NCBI GenBank assembly: GCA_000467715.1 | Contig: AJFK01000016.1 | Location: forward strand, 1-64,000 | Direction: 5' to 3' | DNA: 64,000 nt | Source of the DNA: Hysterium pulicare CBS 123377 | Lineage: Eukaryota > Ascomycota > Dothideomycetes > Hysteriales > Hysteriaceae | Shown here: positions 23,223 through 35,666 of the stretch, piece after piece | Layout of the letters: the number at the start of each line of letters is the position of its first letter | Position numbering within the stretch: the first letter of the stretch is position 1 | The notes under the pieces: model-generated | The model's input: only the letters and a program-made list of their open reading frames with translations | The model's database searches: none | Told to the model about the DNA's origin: nothing | Made by a program: the position numbers and the translations under genes

Positions 23223-23512
23223 TCAAAATATTTGGCGGTCCAGCCTCTCCTTGTGGTTTGGATTGTCAATCAGCGTGACAAGTTCTTTACAAAGCATATT
23301 GAATTCTTCACGCACTTTATACTGTTTCGCCAAGGTAAAGAGTTCGTCGGGGTTTGTCGTGAGCCCGTCAAATTCCATCTTGGAAATGTTGATTTTGCCT
23401 CTAGGCATAGAGGCAATATGGAGATGCAACTTGTTAATAGACTGGCGTGGCACAGGTGTAGCCTCAGACCACATTTTCCGACTTGAAAGGAATGGGCCTA
23501 AGACACTTTACA
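23223..23512 (-). pseudogene. relic of the SANT/NLR-like family, copy B (C-terminal domain fragment)
   Basis: Minus-strand fragment whose translation runs parallel to the C-terminal domain of the broken gene at 40735-42809. Here VLGPFLSSRKMWSEA, VPRQSINKLHLHIASMPRG and FDGLTTNPDELFTLAKQYK. There VLGPDLSSIHPWSKA, APRESLDRLFLHLMSVPEG and IDGLTTSQQNLVSLAKRFQ. Similarity fades past LAK. A stop lies just upstream of VLGP and another after RLDRQIF, so it is a fragment with no start. It is probably an old duplicate. Confidence 0.65.
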
Positions 23513-24539
23513 ACTCTATGGAAAAGAGGAATAGCGCAAAAGGAGCAAATTTCCACTTTCAGAGCCGTCTGAGATTGAACCTTTTACTTCCATTATCAAA
23601 TGCTCTACCAGCATCGCCAAACTCTAGACTAATAGCTCAACACCTTTCCTCTTACACCTTTCAATAACTGAAGGCTTGCTTTGACAGATTGCACATGCAG
23701 CCATGCCTCCACGACGCAGGCGCTACCGCCTCCCACTCCATTATCCGCTTTTTATATGGAGTTTTCAGAGGTATCCGTCTCGCTTTCGGCGTTACTTCTG
23801 CTTCGCTCACTATTGACCGTTCCCACTCACTTCTCCTCTATCTCGTGGACTCTCACTTTCATCTGTCTTTGATGTACGTATATTCAGCCAAGTTAGGCGC
23901 CGCGACCGGTGAACGCATTCGAAGTCATCTTGCGGACATCCCTGAGGCCAGACTTCTCACCGACCTCACGTACAACCCGTAAGGAAGTCACGCGGCGTTG
24001 TGAACAGAAGAATATCGAGCATACCGATATTCGATCAAGAAGCTGCTTGAGCAGCTTGCCGCAGATTATGCACAGCGCCTTGTAATCTCAACTCCCTGCT
24101 CTCGTTCTACTGCAGCTAATCAATCGAACAGCCCAACAATGCGTCAAACCCACCCCCTTTCCCCAACCAAAGACCCACGGATTCTACCCAGAGATCAGCT
24201 ATTGTCACCCAGGGACCTATTAAAGCGACGTCCAACCCAATCGTTGATCCAACTGCCAGAGTTCTATGGGAAATGGGCTTCAAGATTTCGTAAGCTATAC
24301 GGGCATTCAAGGAAACAAGCGGGTAGACCAATGGAATCATACCAAGAGAAACGCCAACATATCGAGTCAAGTACTAGTTCATTCCGGCTCTGCGTGGTAA
24401 TAGCCGCCTTAAATTGCCATTCCGGATTCCAAAGAGGAGAGTCTTGAGAGTCTTCTTCATGTTGATCAGATTGTTTGCGGTGGCGCCTTGGCTTTTGCTG
24501 AAACTGGCTCAACTTTCTCTTCCAGACATTAATCGTCTC

Positions 24540-24800
24540 CTAGGAAGTAAGTAAGTTGCCAACTGCGTTATCTGGCTGAGATGACGCACGCATTTCGTCG
24601 ATAGTGAAGATGCCATAAGCTAATGCTGCTGATCGTGATCCATGGAAGCATTCAATGAGTGGAGCGCCTGGATTGACAAGCTGACGCAACCCAGCGAGAA
24701 GTACAAGAGTATTCCGGGTTGAAGGAAAATCTTGTCTCACCTTCGCCAGACTTTCCATATTAGTAGTCCACCTGTCTAAGCGAGTGTAACACTGTCATTT
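24540..24800 (-). pseudogene. relic of the SANT/NLR-like family, copy C (C-terminal domain fragment)
   Basis: Minus-strand fragment related to the same domain. WTTNMESLAKVRQDF, LRQLVNPGAPLIECFHGSR and ALAYGIFTIDEMRASSQ align with GLTTSQQNLVSLAKRF, FTQIVDPSAALVRSFHGSK and AVAYGTFTLDELVAPQ in the gene at 40735-42809. Upstream of TTN the frame contains stops, but pieces such as RGDSIHKIDPLCPS still track the family. It overlaps the same domain segment as copy B, so the two are separate copies and not halves of one gene. Minus-strand sequence up to about 25080 may hold further decayed parts. Confidence 0.65.
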
Positions 24801-25821
24801 GCTTGGACACAGTGGATCAATTTTGTGAATACTGTCGCCGCGTGGCGGAATTCATGGCGATTATGTCAAGGTGTCCTACTAGGGACATCATCAAAGAAGA
24901 TCCCCTTGCTGTTGTCCCCAGCAGTTGGTATATCCACTCCAAAATCCTGGTAGACTGCTTGTGTAGAATACAGCATTTGCTCGAATGCTCCCGTCACTAC
25001 CCTTCAGTGTACCTTTGGCGTTCCGACTGAGTCGGAACACCGTCGGTCCGTAATAATATGAGGCTCTCATATCAATCAAGGCGGTGACTTGTTGTAGATC
25101 TCCACCCTTTAGTAATCGTCTTTTCGCCAGTTCGGTTTTGGCATTTCATATCAAAGGCATTGATGGCATGAAGCTGGTTGCAAGGGTGCCCGGCAGTATG
25201 GTTTCTGCACGATCTCAAAGGCCATCATCCACATCTCATTTAATTTGTTTTGTCGATTTACTCGCCGCAATAGCAAGGCCGAAGGCTTCTGCAGATGACG
25301 GTAGTTGGAAGGTAAATGAGGGCATTTCTGTAGCGAAAGTGGATGACTCGATAGCGCACGTAGATCGATAGGAAGGTTGTTGATTCATGGCTGATGGACC
25401 CATATGAGACGCAATTAAATTGAAACCAGTTGACCCTTCAGCAACACCCAATGCAAGTAAACTTCTCCCGGGTACATGGTAAAGCTTTAAGACCTTTGCT
25501 GGCTCTCTTGTAGAGAGGTCGCTTAGGTGAAGGTAGAGTTGAAAGTATGAGAGAAAATACAGGCTTTTGCGCTCTCAAAATGTCGTCTCGGGTTGAAGTA
25601 AGAGTTGAAAATTTGAGAAGCCGTTAGGTTCTTGTATTCTGGATACAATCTCAGGACAGTCGCACGAAATACTTGCAAGATTTATGATGGAATTCGACTG
25701 GAAGTCCCCATAGACTATCTCTACGTTTGTATTAATGAATAAAAGTTATGTTATAAACAATATGGCAGGGGCGTAGAACGAATGGCTCATTGTAGGACTT
25801 GATGAACTCGAGACCTGCAAA
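24801..25821. other. gene-poor tail beyond STT4, possible further relic sequence
   Basis: Minus-strand frames near 24890-25080 (for example GSDGSIRANAVFYTQAVYQDF across a frame break) loosely resemble the part of the SANT/NLR-like gene before its LGP motif. The support is weak. The rest, including 25450-25800, holds no recognisable feature besides the STT4 3' UTR. Confidence 0.35.
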
Positions 25822-28800
25822 TCAATACGGAATTCCGTTGGTCAGCAACTGGAATTGATCGTACTGTTTGGTCGTGTAGCTACCATGACTCTTGCGGATC
25901 AAATCTCGCATAAAATCAGAAGCTTCCTTTTCGGTCTTCGCCAAGACGAATCTCTCTCTAAAGTGTTGGATTGTCTCGGGTTTAAAGCACGGAAGCCCAC
26001 TATCCAGCATGACCATCACAACATGAGCAAGGTGCTCACAATGCTGACGCGACGCTAGGAATGCTTTAATGCATAGCTCTTCAAACCATCGGTAAGGTTG
26101 CGAATTCGTGGATCCGCCCATCACCGCAACCATCTCAGCCGTGAGCTTGAACGGTGCTCTCTCGAACTTGATACCGCCTGGTGCAATATCGAAGCAGAAT
26201 CCGAAGTCGATATGAAGGATATGCCCGGCATCATCTATCATGATATTTCCATTGTGACGATCTTTGAACTGAAGGAGGTAAGAAATGACACTGTATGCTG
26301 CCATGCTTTTTACAAAGTTATTCCTCGCTTCCTGGAAGCGAATCGATTCTTCGCCGCCGTATTTGGAAACAAAGTAGTCGTATAAGCCGTTGACAGCCTC
26401 GCGACCAAGCATATCACGAGATATGGAGTTCGGCAAAACATCGATGACGCCACAACCGGGTGCAGTGGCAGTGACACGGTAAGGATACACATAAACATCG
26501 AGTCCGACATTGTTGAATATGCCACGGAATGCTGCGATCATTTGAAGAGCAAGCACATCCTGACGACAGTCGTCACCAACCTTGAAGATTGCTGATTGCC
26601 ATACCTCGTAGGTATTCTCATGCCTAGTTGACACGCTAACCTCCGTTGAATCCTCTTCTGCGTTGTCCAGTTCTGACTTTGTCTTTCTGATACGGAAAGT
26701 CGCCATATATGGAGCTTTGGCGTGACTCTGCAGAGGTTTCCCGGATTTCCTGTCAATGCCTATTACGACACCTTCGGGATTGCTAGGCAAATAAACGCCG
26801 ACCTCAACCTTGATGTTGCGCAGCTCTTCTTCGATTTTCTGTTTCTTTTCTGGTTTGGGGCTCTTTATGAACGGTTTGAGTTTGCCAGATATACTCGTGA
26901 CCTCGGCGAAGAAAGAAAACTCGCGCTCGTAGAAAATGCGATCGCTTTTAGCAAAACTTGAGACTAAACTTTCCATGACCTTGTCTAGCGTAGGTTTGAC
27001 GGGATCAGGCTACGTAAAAGTGTCAGAAATTAAGAGGGAATTTTTGCAGATTGGGACGACTTACAATTTGAGAGTCTTCGTCTTTATACGCGTTCGCCTT
27101 CATGTTCCAAATGATCTGGTGGGCAAAGAGTTGGGAAAACTTCGCTGTTTCAACGATGTATCTCTCTACATATCCGAGCACATCATAACGGAGTGTTTGG
27201 ACGATCTGTGGAACATAGAAAAATGTGACATCAACAGAGTGGCTTTCCAGTGCTCTCATAGCATACTGGATAACGAACGGATGGTTTCCATAAGCTGGAA
27301 GGAAGTATGTCACAGCCGTGATAGGGTTGACAGGAGCCCAATAAAGTAAATACTATTTTTATTAGCAAGGTCACATAATCTGTTCGACTACATACCTGAA
27401 GCTGGAAATTGACGTCGTTGGGCAGGGCGTTACCCAGAAGTATCTCGAGCGCATCTGGCTGGTTGAGCACCCTGTGAGGGAAATTACGTATCAAGAACCG
27501 TATTTCGGTATTGAGTCTTTGTGATTGAAAACGCTCCGCAAGGTGAATAGCTAAAGACGGATTTTCTGCCCATGCCGTTTTAAGAAACCCAGTCACGGCA
27601 TTCTAACAAAGTTAGTAAATGCTCGCGAAGAATGACGGGAACTTACTTCTGCCAGTGTTTTGCTATGCTGTCCAGATGTGAAGTGATGTTTTTTGTCGTA
27701 GTCGAGCGGGAACAACCAAACCATCAATCGAGTCTGTTCACTGCCTAGGAGTAGTGAAAAGAGATCTTGCTTTTCTTTTAAAGACTTCATAGAGCCCACT
27801 GCTTTAGACCCGATACTTGCAATGACTTGTAAATAGGACTGTATATCAGATAAAACGTGAGTCTCCGCCTTGATTTGCAACCGATTGCCACCGAAAGACC
27901 ACCTAACACGATTAGTAAATGTCGTAAAATCTAAAGGCGAAGTACATGCCTAGGGGCGTTGGCGAACCACGCGAGTCCAGCAGATAGAATTCGGTCCTTC
28001 AACCTCCACCTCGCGGAATCTGATAAGCTTGTACAATGACGCACCATCCTCAGACCAAGCAGAATGATGTGAAAGTGAGCCTCACGGGCAAGAGGATGAG
28101 CAGCGCTAGTGCTCATTGCGTCCAGAGTTATATGCATTAGCCGGTTGTAGACTTGTTCGACGTCAGGGTTACCGAGACGGGTTGCATTGAAGTGGCTCGA
28201 AAGAAATTGTAAAAGTCGAAAATGTGGCGCTATGAGATTATATATCTGCTGCTGCCGCTTCATGGTCACTTCTTTTTCTGAAGGGGCAAATTCTTGTTTA
28301 ACGTAGAACGGATTCGCATTTCTGCCCGGCGTTAGACAAACGATCAGAAGGCAAAAGACAGGACGTACCTGAGCACAGGGCTGAACAGACCCCGTCTTTT
28401 TCGTACAGAGGATTCCCAGCATTCTGCTATAGTGACGAAAATTCTGGCTTCCATACGAGGATTTTCTTTTATGACACTCATCCAAAGAGAGATGCCAAGC
28501 TTAATGGATTGTTTCGTGAAGACCGCAAAAGGAATCCCAACCAGGTGATGAACGATGGCTGTTTGGTCATCTTTGACTCTGCATAACAGTGCAGCTGCTC
28601 GCCGCAAAATGTCACGTAATTCCGCAATAGAAACCTGCTTATGGCTCAAAGTCCGGCTTTCAAGATCTGTTAATAATTTGGTAGCATCTTCAATATTCCG
28701 ATACAGAACTGAACTTCTCCGCCGTAAAGGATCGGCTGTCAAAGTTAGTGAAAAGGAATCGAACAGATGGGCGAAGATCTGACGGACCACTATTTCCGAA

Positions 28801-31800
28801 TCTCAACCACTCTTCCTCTTGGTCATTCAATCCGTCAATAAATCGATACTCCTGTCGCGTAGTATACTGCGCGATAAAGTCAGATGCAGTATTTACGTTC
28901 AGGCTAGGCTGGCGTTCGATGGCGCCTTTCGACTATTAGCTATGTGTCACTGATAAACCAAAGAGTCTTTCTGAAGCTTACCAAGACGCTGATCGGTTGA
29001 GGGAATAACGGATCCCATCTCAAGTGCGAATGAACGACCGAGTGAAACATGTCCGTAAGCTCCTTCGTCGTCATATTCGGATAGGTACGTCTGGTAATCC
29101 ATTAGTGGGGGCAATTGTGGAATATTGATCACTAACCTGGAGTAAGCCTTTGATGTCAAGCGGGGCCATGTCCAAGGCCTGTAGCACCCAGCCCCTAGCT
29201 CGCTTGTGGAAGCTCGTTAATGTTAAGTGGCGAAAGCTGTAATCATCGGAGAGCTCCACGGCTACATCCTCCCGAGAAGACACAAATGTAGACGTCCATT
29301 CGTATTCATCTGTCTCTGACTCAAGACAGCTGGACCACATTATTGACAGTAGCTCCAATAGGGCGAAAAGGGCCGATTTTTGGCACAATGTTGATGGCAC
29401 TTCTCGAATGATAATATCGGCACAAGCAATAGCAACTTCTTGGACCCTGCCAATCCGATGACAGCACCCTGCGAAAATAGTGGCGAGTTGCTGAGCAAGA
29501 TAGGGAGTTGAGAAGGAATGCATGCTGCCGGAGAGGGTCTTTGAGATATACGTCCCTACTGCTGCCGTTGCGATAGCAGACATACAAGTTCCCATGGCAC
29601 CAGTTCGAAGCTTTGGGTCCAAGAAATAAGCTAGCGCTTTCGTACAGTCGCCGGAGCTCGCCCGAAGTTTCTCAACAAGGTAGGCTGTGTTTACGAAGAC
29701 AACCTCCGAGTAACTGAGGGACTTGATCTCCGATTCGCACGATGGTAGGGCCTTCATCAGATGTTTCTTTTGATCCACAGTGCGCTCGGGACTCTTGCCA
29801 CGCCTGAGCACCGTATTCAACTCCACATCACTCTCAACTTGAGCTGCCCGCTCTTCTGCAATTAGAGGCTGGCTAAAGTGTGCGAGCTCTCGAAGCTCAT
29901 TGGAGTATTTTTTGCCCAGCTCTGATGTAAGATTGAACCCATGTACGACCATATTGAACCATGCATCACGTTGCAGGCTAATGATACTGTCCTGATTTCT
30001 CCATTGATCGGCCGCAGGAGCATTCTTTGAAACCAGGATAGCTAACGGGGAAAGTAACTGAGCAATTTCTTGAGCGGCCAGTTCAGCATCTGGGAGAAGA
30101 CTGTTTGCACTTTCGTGGGCATCCCCTTTGGACACAATAGTATCGAAAAGGTGGATAAGATACATTTCAAAGGCCGGAGAGCCAAGCTGGATATCGTTCG
30201 ACAGATGTTGCCTCGCTTTCAAGACCTAAAAGGGAAGTTAATATATATCTCTATCGACTTATCTCCTTACGTACCGCTTCAAGAGTAGCCATATCATCTT
30301 TGACAAGTGCGTCATGACTCAGCCGCACGTAGAGCTTAAGCAGAGAACGCAACTCGCTAGATCCGCTGTAGATCCCAAGAATTGCAGAGTGGATGATGAT
30401 TTTTGCGTCTACGACGCGGCTCACCCTTCCAATCTTCTGAATCAGCATTGAGAGTGCCAGGGCTGTAATCTTCTCGTCTTTACAGCTCCTGGCAATTGAT
30501 ACTATTGTCTGAATGACAGTTGCGTAAACATGGGACGGCTCCTCCACGTCACTGGGTGTCAGAGAAATGGCGCTTCCGGTAGTCTGATGACTGTATACAC
30601 CAGTATGTCGATGGGCCTTCGAGCTGCCATTTGGCAAAGGCGATCCATTTGTGACCCTCTCTGGGACAGAGCCGGCGCTGATAATGTTGCCTAAGCTGTA
30701 CAAAGTCGTAATAATTGCATCCTGGGGAAGCAGTCTGAGCACATATGCAAGGGAATCGGCTGCAATTGTTGCTGTGTCACTATCAAATCCACCTTGAACA
30801 ATGACTCTTGGCATGGACCGGCTGAGATTCGAAGCAAGCGAAGAAGATAGGAGTGCAAGAACAGACATGCATTTCAGCACCGTGGATGCCAGGACGCCGT
30901 CCGCTATCTGTACTGGATCATTGAGAGTGCCATCCAGCCAGGCCATAAGGATATCCGAGTCGGCAACCTCCTCGTCATATACTGCGCAACAGAGAAACGT
31001 CGTGAGTACTTTCGCTTTCACCGCGGAAGCTAGCCGTTGTTGCCATGCGGACCCAACCCGCTGAAGATAATCGAGATTATTTTCTAATCGCTCCATCTCA
31101 TCAATGGCTATATGGGTTAGCCCTTCTTGAAGCGCGTCCTCAGGTGGATGCTTTGCGATTTCGTTCTTCAGTTGAGAAGAGCGAAGATATGCAAGTATAG
31201 AGCCTTGCGAGCTCTGATCCGGCGGTCCAACAAGCAATGATGCGAAAGCCACCACCAGTTTCATTAGGGCATCTTCGAGTATCATAGCCCCCAGTGGGCG
31301 ATGTATCGCTGCGTAATGCTTTGTATAATACTTCCACTCCTTCAGAGCATGATGCGAAGAGCGGCTATTACGAACAACGGAGAGCGCGGCCTCGAACGCG
31401 ACCATAAAGTTCTCGGTGAGCGCTCCCCGGATAGCTTGAACCAGTTGTAGCTTTTCGTAGGGGTCCCAGAAATTGGCGTTTTTGGCTGCAGAGTCTAAGA
31501 AGCCTAGAAGAGAAAGACTTAATGTCATGACTCTCGCCAGTTCACCATCTGCTGCATATTCAATGTGATCATCATCGTCAAAATGATCCGCAGACAATAT
31601 CCTTGCAGAGGCTGACCATCCCTCGACGTAGTCCTCCAGAGTAGCAGCGACTTTAGATCGCAGTTGTGCATGATTCAGTCCAATTGACAGAATTGCGAAG
31701 GTGAGATTCCCTGTAAGAGCTTCCCAGGGCGACGGTTCGAAATCATGTAGCCCAGGAGATGACGAGATTACTTGGGTCAGCGATTCTGGAAGGTAGGGAG

Positions 31801-32243
31801 AGAGTTGATTTAGAAGCTGTTCGGCGGTATTCACCGTTTGCACGTAGGGTGCAGCTTTGCAGAGGGCGAGAAGGACTTCTAACTCATGGAACCGCTAAGT
31901 CCAATTAGCATTCTAGACTCGGAGCGGAGACTGTCCAGAGCGATGTGGGAAGGGTGATTTAGTTGGATGTATTGTCTTAACCTGCCTACTCACCATTTGC
32001 ACATGTGCAGCGGTGGATTTTCTCCCTGTATTGCCATTTGTGGGGCTGTTGGTAGCACTACGAATCGAAGGACATCTTTTACATAACTTCACGAGATCGG
32101 ACTGTGCTGTCGGTTTCGGGGGTGAGGTCGCGGAGAGTACCGCGAGCTTCTCGAGGGCATTGCGTCGAATTCTACAAAGTCTAAAGTCAACGAATGATAG
32201 AGTAATGAGTGTCTTGAGTCGAGCTGAGTACTCACGTCCTCAT
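25822..32243 (-). CDS. STT4: phosphatidylinositol 4-kinase III alpha, Stt4
   Basis: Makes PI4P at the plasma membrane from phosphatidylinositol and ATP; essential for cell wall, actin and PI(4,5)P2 supply. Twelve exons on the minus strand: 32243-32236, 32171-31994, 31894-30275, 30225-29137, 29090-28982, 28925-28788, 28735-28369, 28321-27950, 27902-27647, 27602-27396, 27352-27065, 27009-25822. They sum to 5820 nt = 1939 aa, close to yeast Stt4 (1900). The N-terminus reads MRTIRRNALEKLA. The C-terminal kinase domain has GDDCRQDVLALQM near residue 1684, the catalytic loop KDRHNGNIMID near 1793 and HIDFGF near 1812, all intact. It ends LLTNGIPY. The first exon is only 8 nt. Intron 8 (27949-27903) is GC-AG (gcatgt..gttag, ACTAAT branch). 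Intron 6 (28787-28736) is open in one frame and could be mistaken for coding sequence. Confidence 0.95.
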
Positions 32244-32551
32244 TGTCACTAATGGGTAATGTAGGTGTTCGTAACAACAAATATACAGAGACTTAACAAC
32301 TATCATAAAAGGCTCGGTGACGAAATTGGCCGACAAGCTTCAAAGCTTGGCATTGTACGTTTACGTAAGCCCGACACTTCTCAGCCGTCAACATTGCATC
32401 TACAGGAGATGAGGCCTCTAGCAATAAGCCAAACTACCATTATTGTCTTAGCTGTTTGTAACCATAATGCCTCCAAACCTAACCCCGCATTCTCCAAGAC
32501 GCCAAAATGCAGCCTAACCAGAACTGATCATCAAATAATAGTACACTAACG

Positions 32552-35116
32552 TCAATCGCCCCCAGCACTTAGATCAGCACTGAAATCTCTCCGGATTGTC
32601 AATTCCTCAAAGTTTTGCTCGTTGTTTATCACTAACCCCTTCTCATTGGCCAGATGAAGCAAGCAGATGAAACAGTAAGATGTAGAAATGTCCGCCATTG
32701 CCTGCTTAGGATAGACTGATTGTAGATTGTTCATCACTTGGGTGAACTTTAGTGATCCATCCGGTGCTTTTGGCACTACTGTTGCTGGTATTTTCGAAGG
32801 TGTCTGTTCCGGTTCCTATGGATGATCAGCCATGATGCATTCTTTCTTGGAATTTCTTATTCACCTTTTCAAAACCGATGCCCCGCCATAACTCCTCCTT
32901 CAATCTCCGGACGTCAACTTTCTTAGCAACCCGTGCATACTGCACATACTCAGGCCGTAGTCTTCGACTCTGCGTGACAAGCTGAGTGCCAAAAGCACCT
33001 TCCTGGATACCTCCGAGAGCGGTATCAATGCCTACCATTGGTCCCTCCGCCCCTTCGAGCGGCGGCGAGAAATGGTCGCGAGCATCTGCGAAGTCATCTT
33101 CATCATCATCCAGACCACCACCTGGAAGCCCAAGGCCATCATCTTGGAAGAAATCCGCATCATAATGTCCCTGAGGCAACTCTTCCTCATTGGCTACATC
33201 CGGCGAAGTATTCTCTTTCTTTGCCCAGTACGCCTCATCGACCTCGCCTTCTGCAATTTCGTCTAGTCGTGGTGCTGCTGCCTGTGCATTTATGCCTGCT
33301 TTGCGGGAGCCCATTCGAGCTTTTGGTTTCAGGAATAGTCTTAAGAGCTGCCTTGAATTGAAATGCTTGTCATCTGGGAGCAGATTCCTGGTCTTCGATA
33401 TCCACTGCGCCTTTGGTAGAGATATCGTAGAGTTCGCGGCTGCTGGGGTGTATAGTGCGTCGGCGACTGCCTGTGTCATTGAACTACTGAAGTCAATTTC
33501 AAAAGGTTCCTTTTCCTTTCGTTTTGTCGTCGATGTAGCTGCCTTCGTAATATCCTTGATCCTTCTGATGCGCCAGTGTTCTGGTCCTGCCCAATTCTTC
33601 TGTAATGCTTGATCGAAATACGATAGAATGTTCTCTTGATTGTCTCCTTGGGCGTGGGACAAGGATACCCCGTACTTCGGATTGGCGTTGTCGAACGTCC
33701 CAACTTCCCCAGGTTGTCCATCTCCTTCTTCACCTGCGTTTTCCATTGTGACCGTATGGACGCGCATTTGAGGATCCAGAGCTGCTTCTTTGGCCCAAGC
33801 TTCTCCGCCTTCGCCGAATCCTGTCTCAGGAGGGAGGTCAAACCCGCCCAAGCCAGCATCGTCATCGTCATCGAAACCCATAGCATTGTCATCGTCGATG
33901 AAAACACCGGACTGATCTCCTTCCTCTTCGTCCTTGCCTTCCTGCCTCCAGTCTTCCGGTGCCTTGAGGAAAGGCAAATCTAACGATCCAGTGGCATCGC
34001 CGAGGTCCAGATTTTTGAGTGACGGACAGATATCCTGCTCGTCAAGCCGCGCAAGGTCAGGGAAATATTTAGAGGCGAGATTGGAGATATCTATCTCGAT
34101 GTCCTCAGCATCTTCAGATATCTTAGCTTCTTTGTTCTCAGTCTCTTCGAATTTCAAGCTTTCGCGTCTTTCTTCTGCCGAGGCGTCCTGTGCATCATCG
34201 CTGCTATCGAAGACAATCCTGCCCTTGGAGTCGATGGCTAGGTGGTTTAACAGTAAGCCTTTCGCACCGCCCTCGTCAAAGTCCGCCGAGGCTTTCTTGA
34301 ACAGTGGATCGACCGAGAACTCCAATTCCATCTTCTTCAATTGCAACTGCGCAAACGAAGCAACAAGGGTGGCTTCTGACGACCTTTGAGCTCTCTTCTT
34401 CCGCTTCTTAGACCCATCTTCGCCCTCCTCATCATCATCCCCCTCCCCATTGCCGTCTATATCGGCAGCTTCGCCTCTTCGTTTCTTATTCCCACTGTCA
34501 GCAAGACCACTGAGCAATTTTCCGGTTTCTGTTGCGACACTGTCTACTCGGCTCGTATAGATTTTGACGCATCCATCTAATGTACAAGACGCTCGTTGAA
34601 AGTTAACTCCATCACCCTCCTTCAGCAGAGACATGTCGTGAAAATAATCGATGAGAGCGAAATTCCACGAGTTCGTTGCATTGATTTTCTATTATTCCAT
34701 TAGTATGGAGATACTCTCACGTCATTGGGCCAGAATCATCACATTATCTGTGGCCATCTTCATCCATTCTTCAAAATTTGCCAGAATCGGAACGCGCTTC
34801 ATAGGAGTCACGGCACTACCGCCAACACGCATCCCATTGTCAAGCGCATTCTGATTGTCCGGTGTCATAGGGCTCCCGGCGGCAAGCGACACTCTCCTTC
34901 GGACAGGCGTTGCCGCTGCTTTTATGGAATTCAATTGGGCTTCATGGAGAGCCTGTCTAGAGTGCAGGCGATTGGCCTTCTCCTGGCGGTCGTCGTTCAG
35001 AGGGATTCTGGCTTGCTATTAGTTTGCGCTCGTGTAGAGGACCGTAACAACTCTGACTTTATGGGTGTTTTAAGCGGGGTCGCCGCGACACTGTATCTTT
35101 CTCGTGCGCGCGGCAT
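32552..35116 (-). CDS. BRN1: condensin subunit Brn1/CAP-H (kleisin, barren)
   Basis: Kleisin subunit that bridges the Smc2/Smc4 heads and carries the HEAT subunits of condensin; it acts in mitotic chromosome compaction. Model: complement(join(32552..32815,32865..34688,34743..35007,35052..35116)), 805 aa. N-terminal conserved block: IPLNDDRQEKANR, ANFEEWMKMATDNKINATNSW, FALIDYFHDMSLL. The middle is acidic with the DE-rich and Phe-rich motifs typical of barren proteins. The C-terminal winged-helix block is MADISTSYCFICLLHLANEK. The second intron removes a false continuation (NVMILAQ). The first intron (35051-35008, 44 bp, gttgtt..gccag, ACTAAT branch) is the least certain junction but gives KTPIKSE-IPLNDD in frame. 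The same strand as STT4; its stop lies 308 bp upstream of the STT4 start, and that gap holds nothing else recognisable. Confidence 0.93.
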
Positions 35117-35666
35117 GGTGTTAAAGTTGTTGTGTGGTGTCGAAGGACGTTGCGAAAATGTAGGTAAAGATGCGTGGTGGATTCACCTCCAGTGCTGTGG
35201 GTAGGTAACTAGGCGCGACATTATTTACAAACACTCAGCCCTGGCAGGTGGACCGTGCACGTAGCTAAAGTACGTGACATTACATGACTAAGCAGAGCCT
35301 CTTCTGGACAGCTTTCCGGCATATTGCTTCTAAGTATGTCTTCTCCTGACTGCGAGCGCGGGAATTGATGAGCGATTTGAATACCGGCGACCATGCTCTT
35401 ACTTTTTGCGCAGAATACAGATAATTGGTGCGCGCCACATTTCGAGTCGTATCACGGGAGGCACCGCCACACCGTCACACTATCCCGAAACCTTGGTTTG
35501 ACATGTCGGGACTTACGACATCCTTCGGAGCTCTCGTAAATACCTACCTACGCACCTTTTGGTATCATTTTATCCAAGCCCTGCTAACTGAATAACTGTC
35601 ATTCTTTCACGGATACCAAGAGCTCCTCAATTCGGCGCGGTTGTGCTTGAAGATGACTAGAACGCG
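35117..35666. promoter_or_regulatory. divergent promoter region between BRN1 and the exchanger gene
   Basis: 550 bp separating two start codons that point away from each other. No coding frame is supported. No single strong TATA box is visible; caccgccacaccgtcac and similar C-rich tracts lie around 35460. Shared bidirectional control is inferred from position only. Confidence 0.45.

Noticed and set aside
23555-23625. tRNA-like text on the minus strand (tggtagagc ... ggttcaatc)
   Set aside because: A- and B-box-like words occur, but the D stem, anticodon stem and T stem do not pair and the acceptor stem has mismatches. At most a tRNA relic.
34722-34742. BRN1 exon reading through as NVMILAQ
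   Set aside because: It ends at once in a stop; splicing at gtgatg restores the conserved MATDNKINATNSW.
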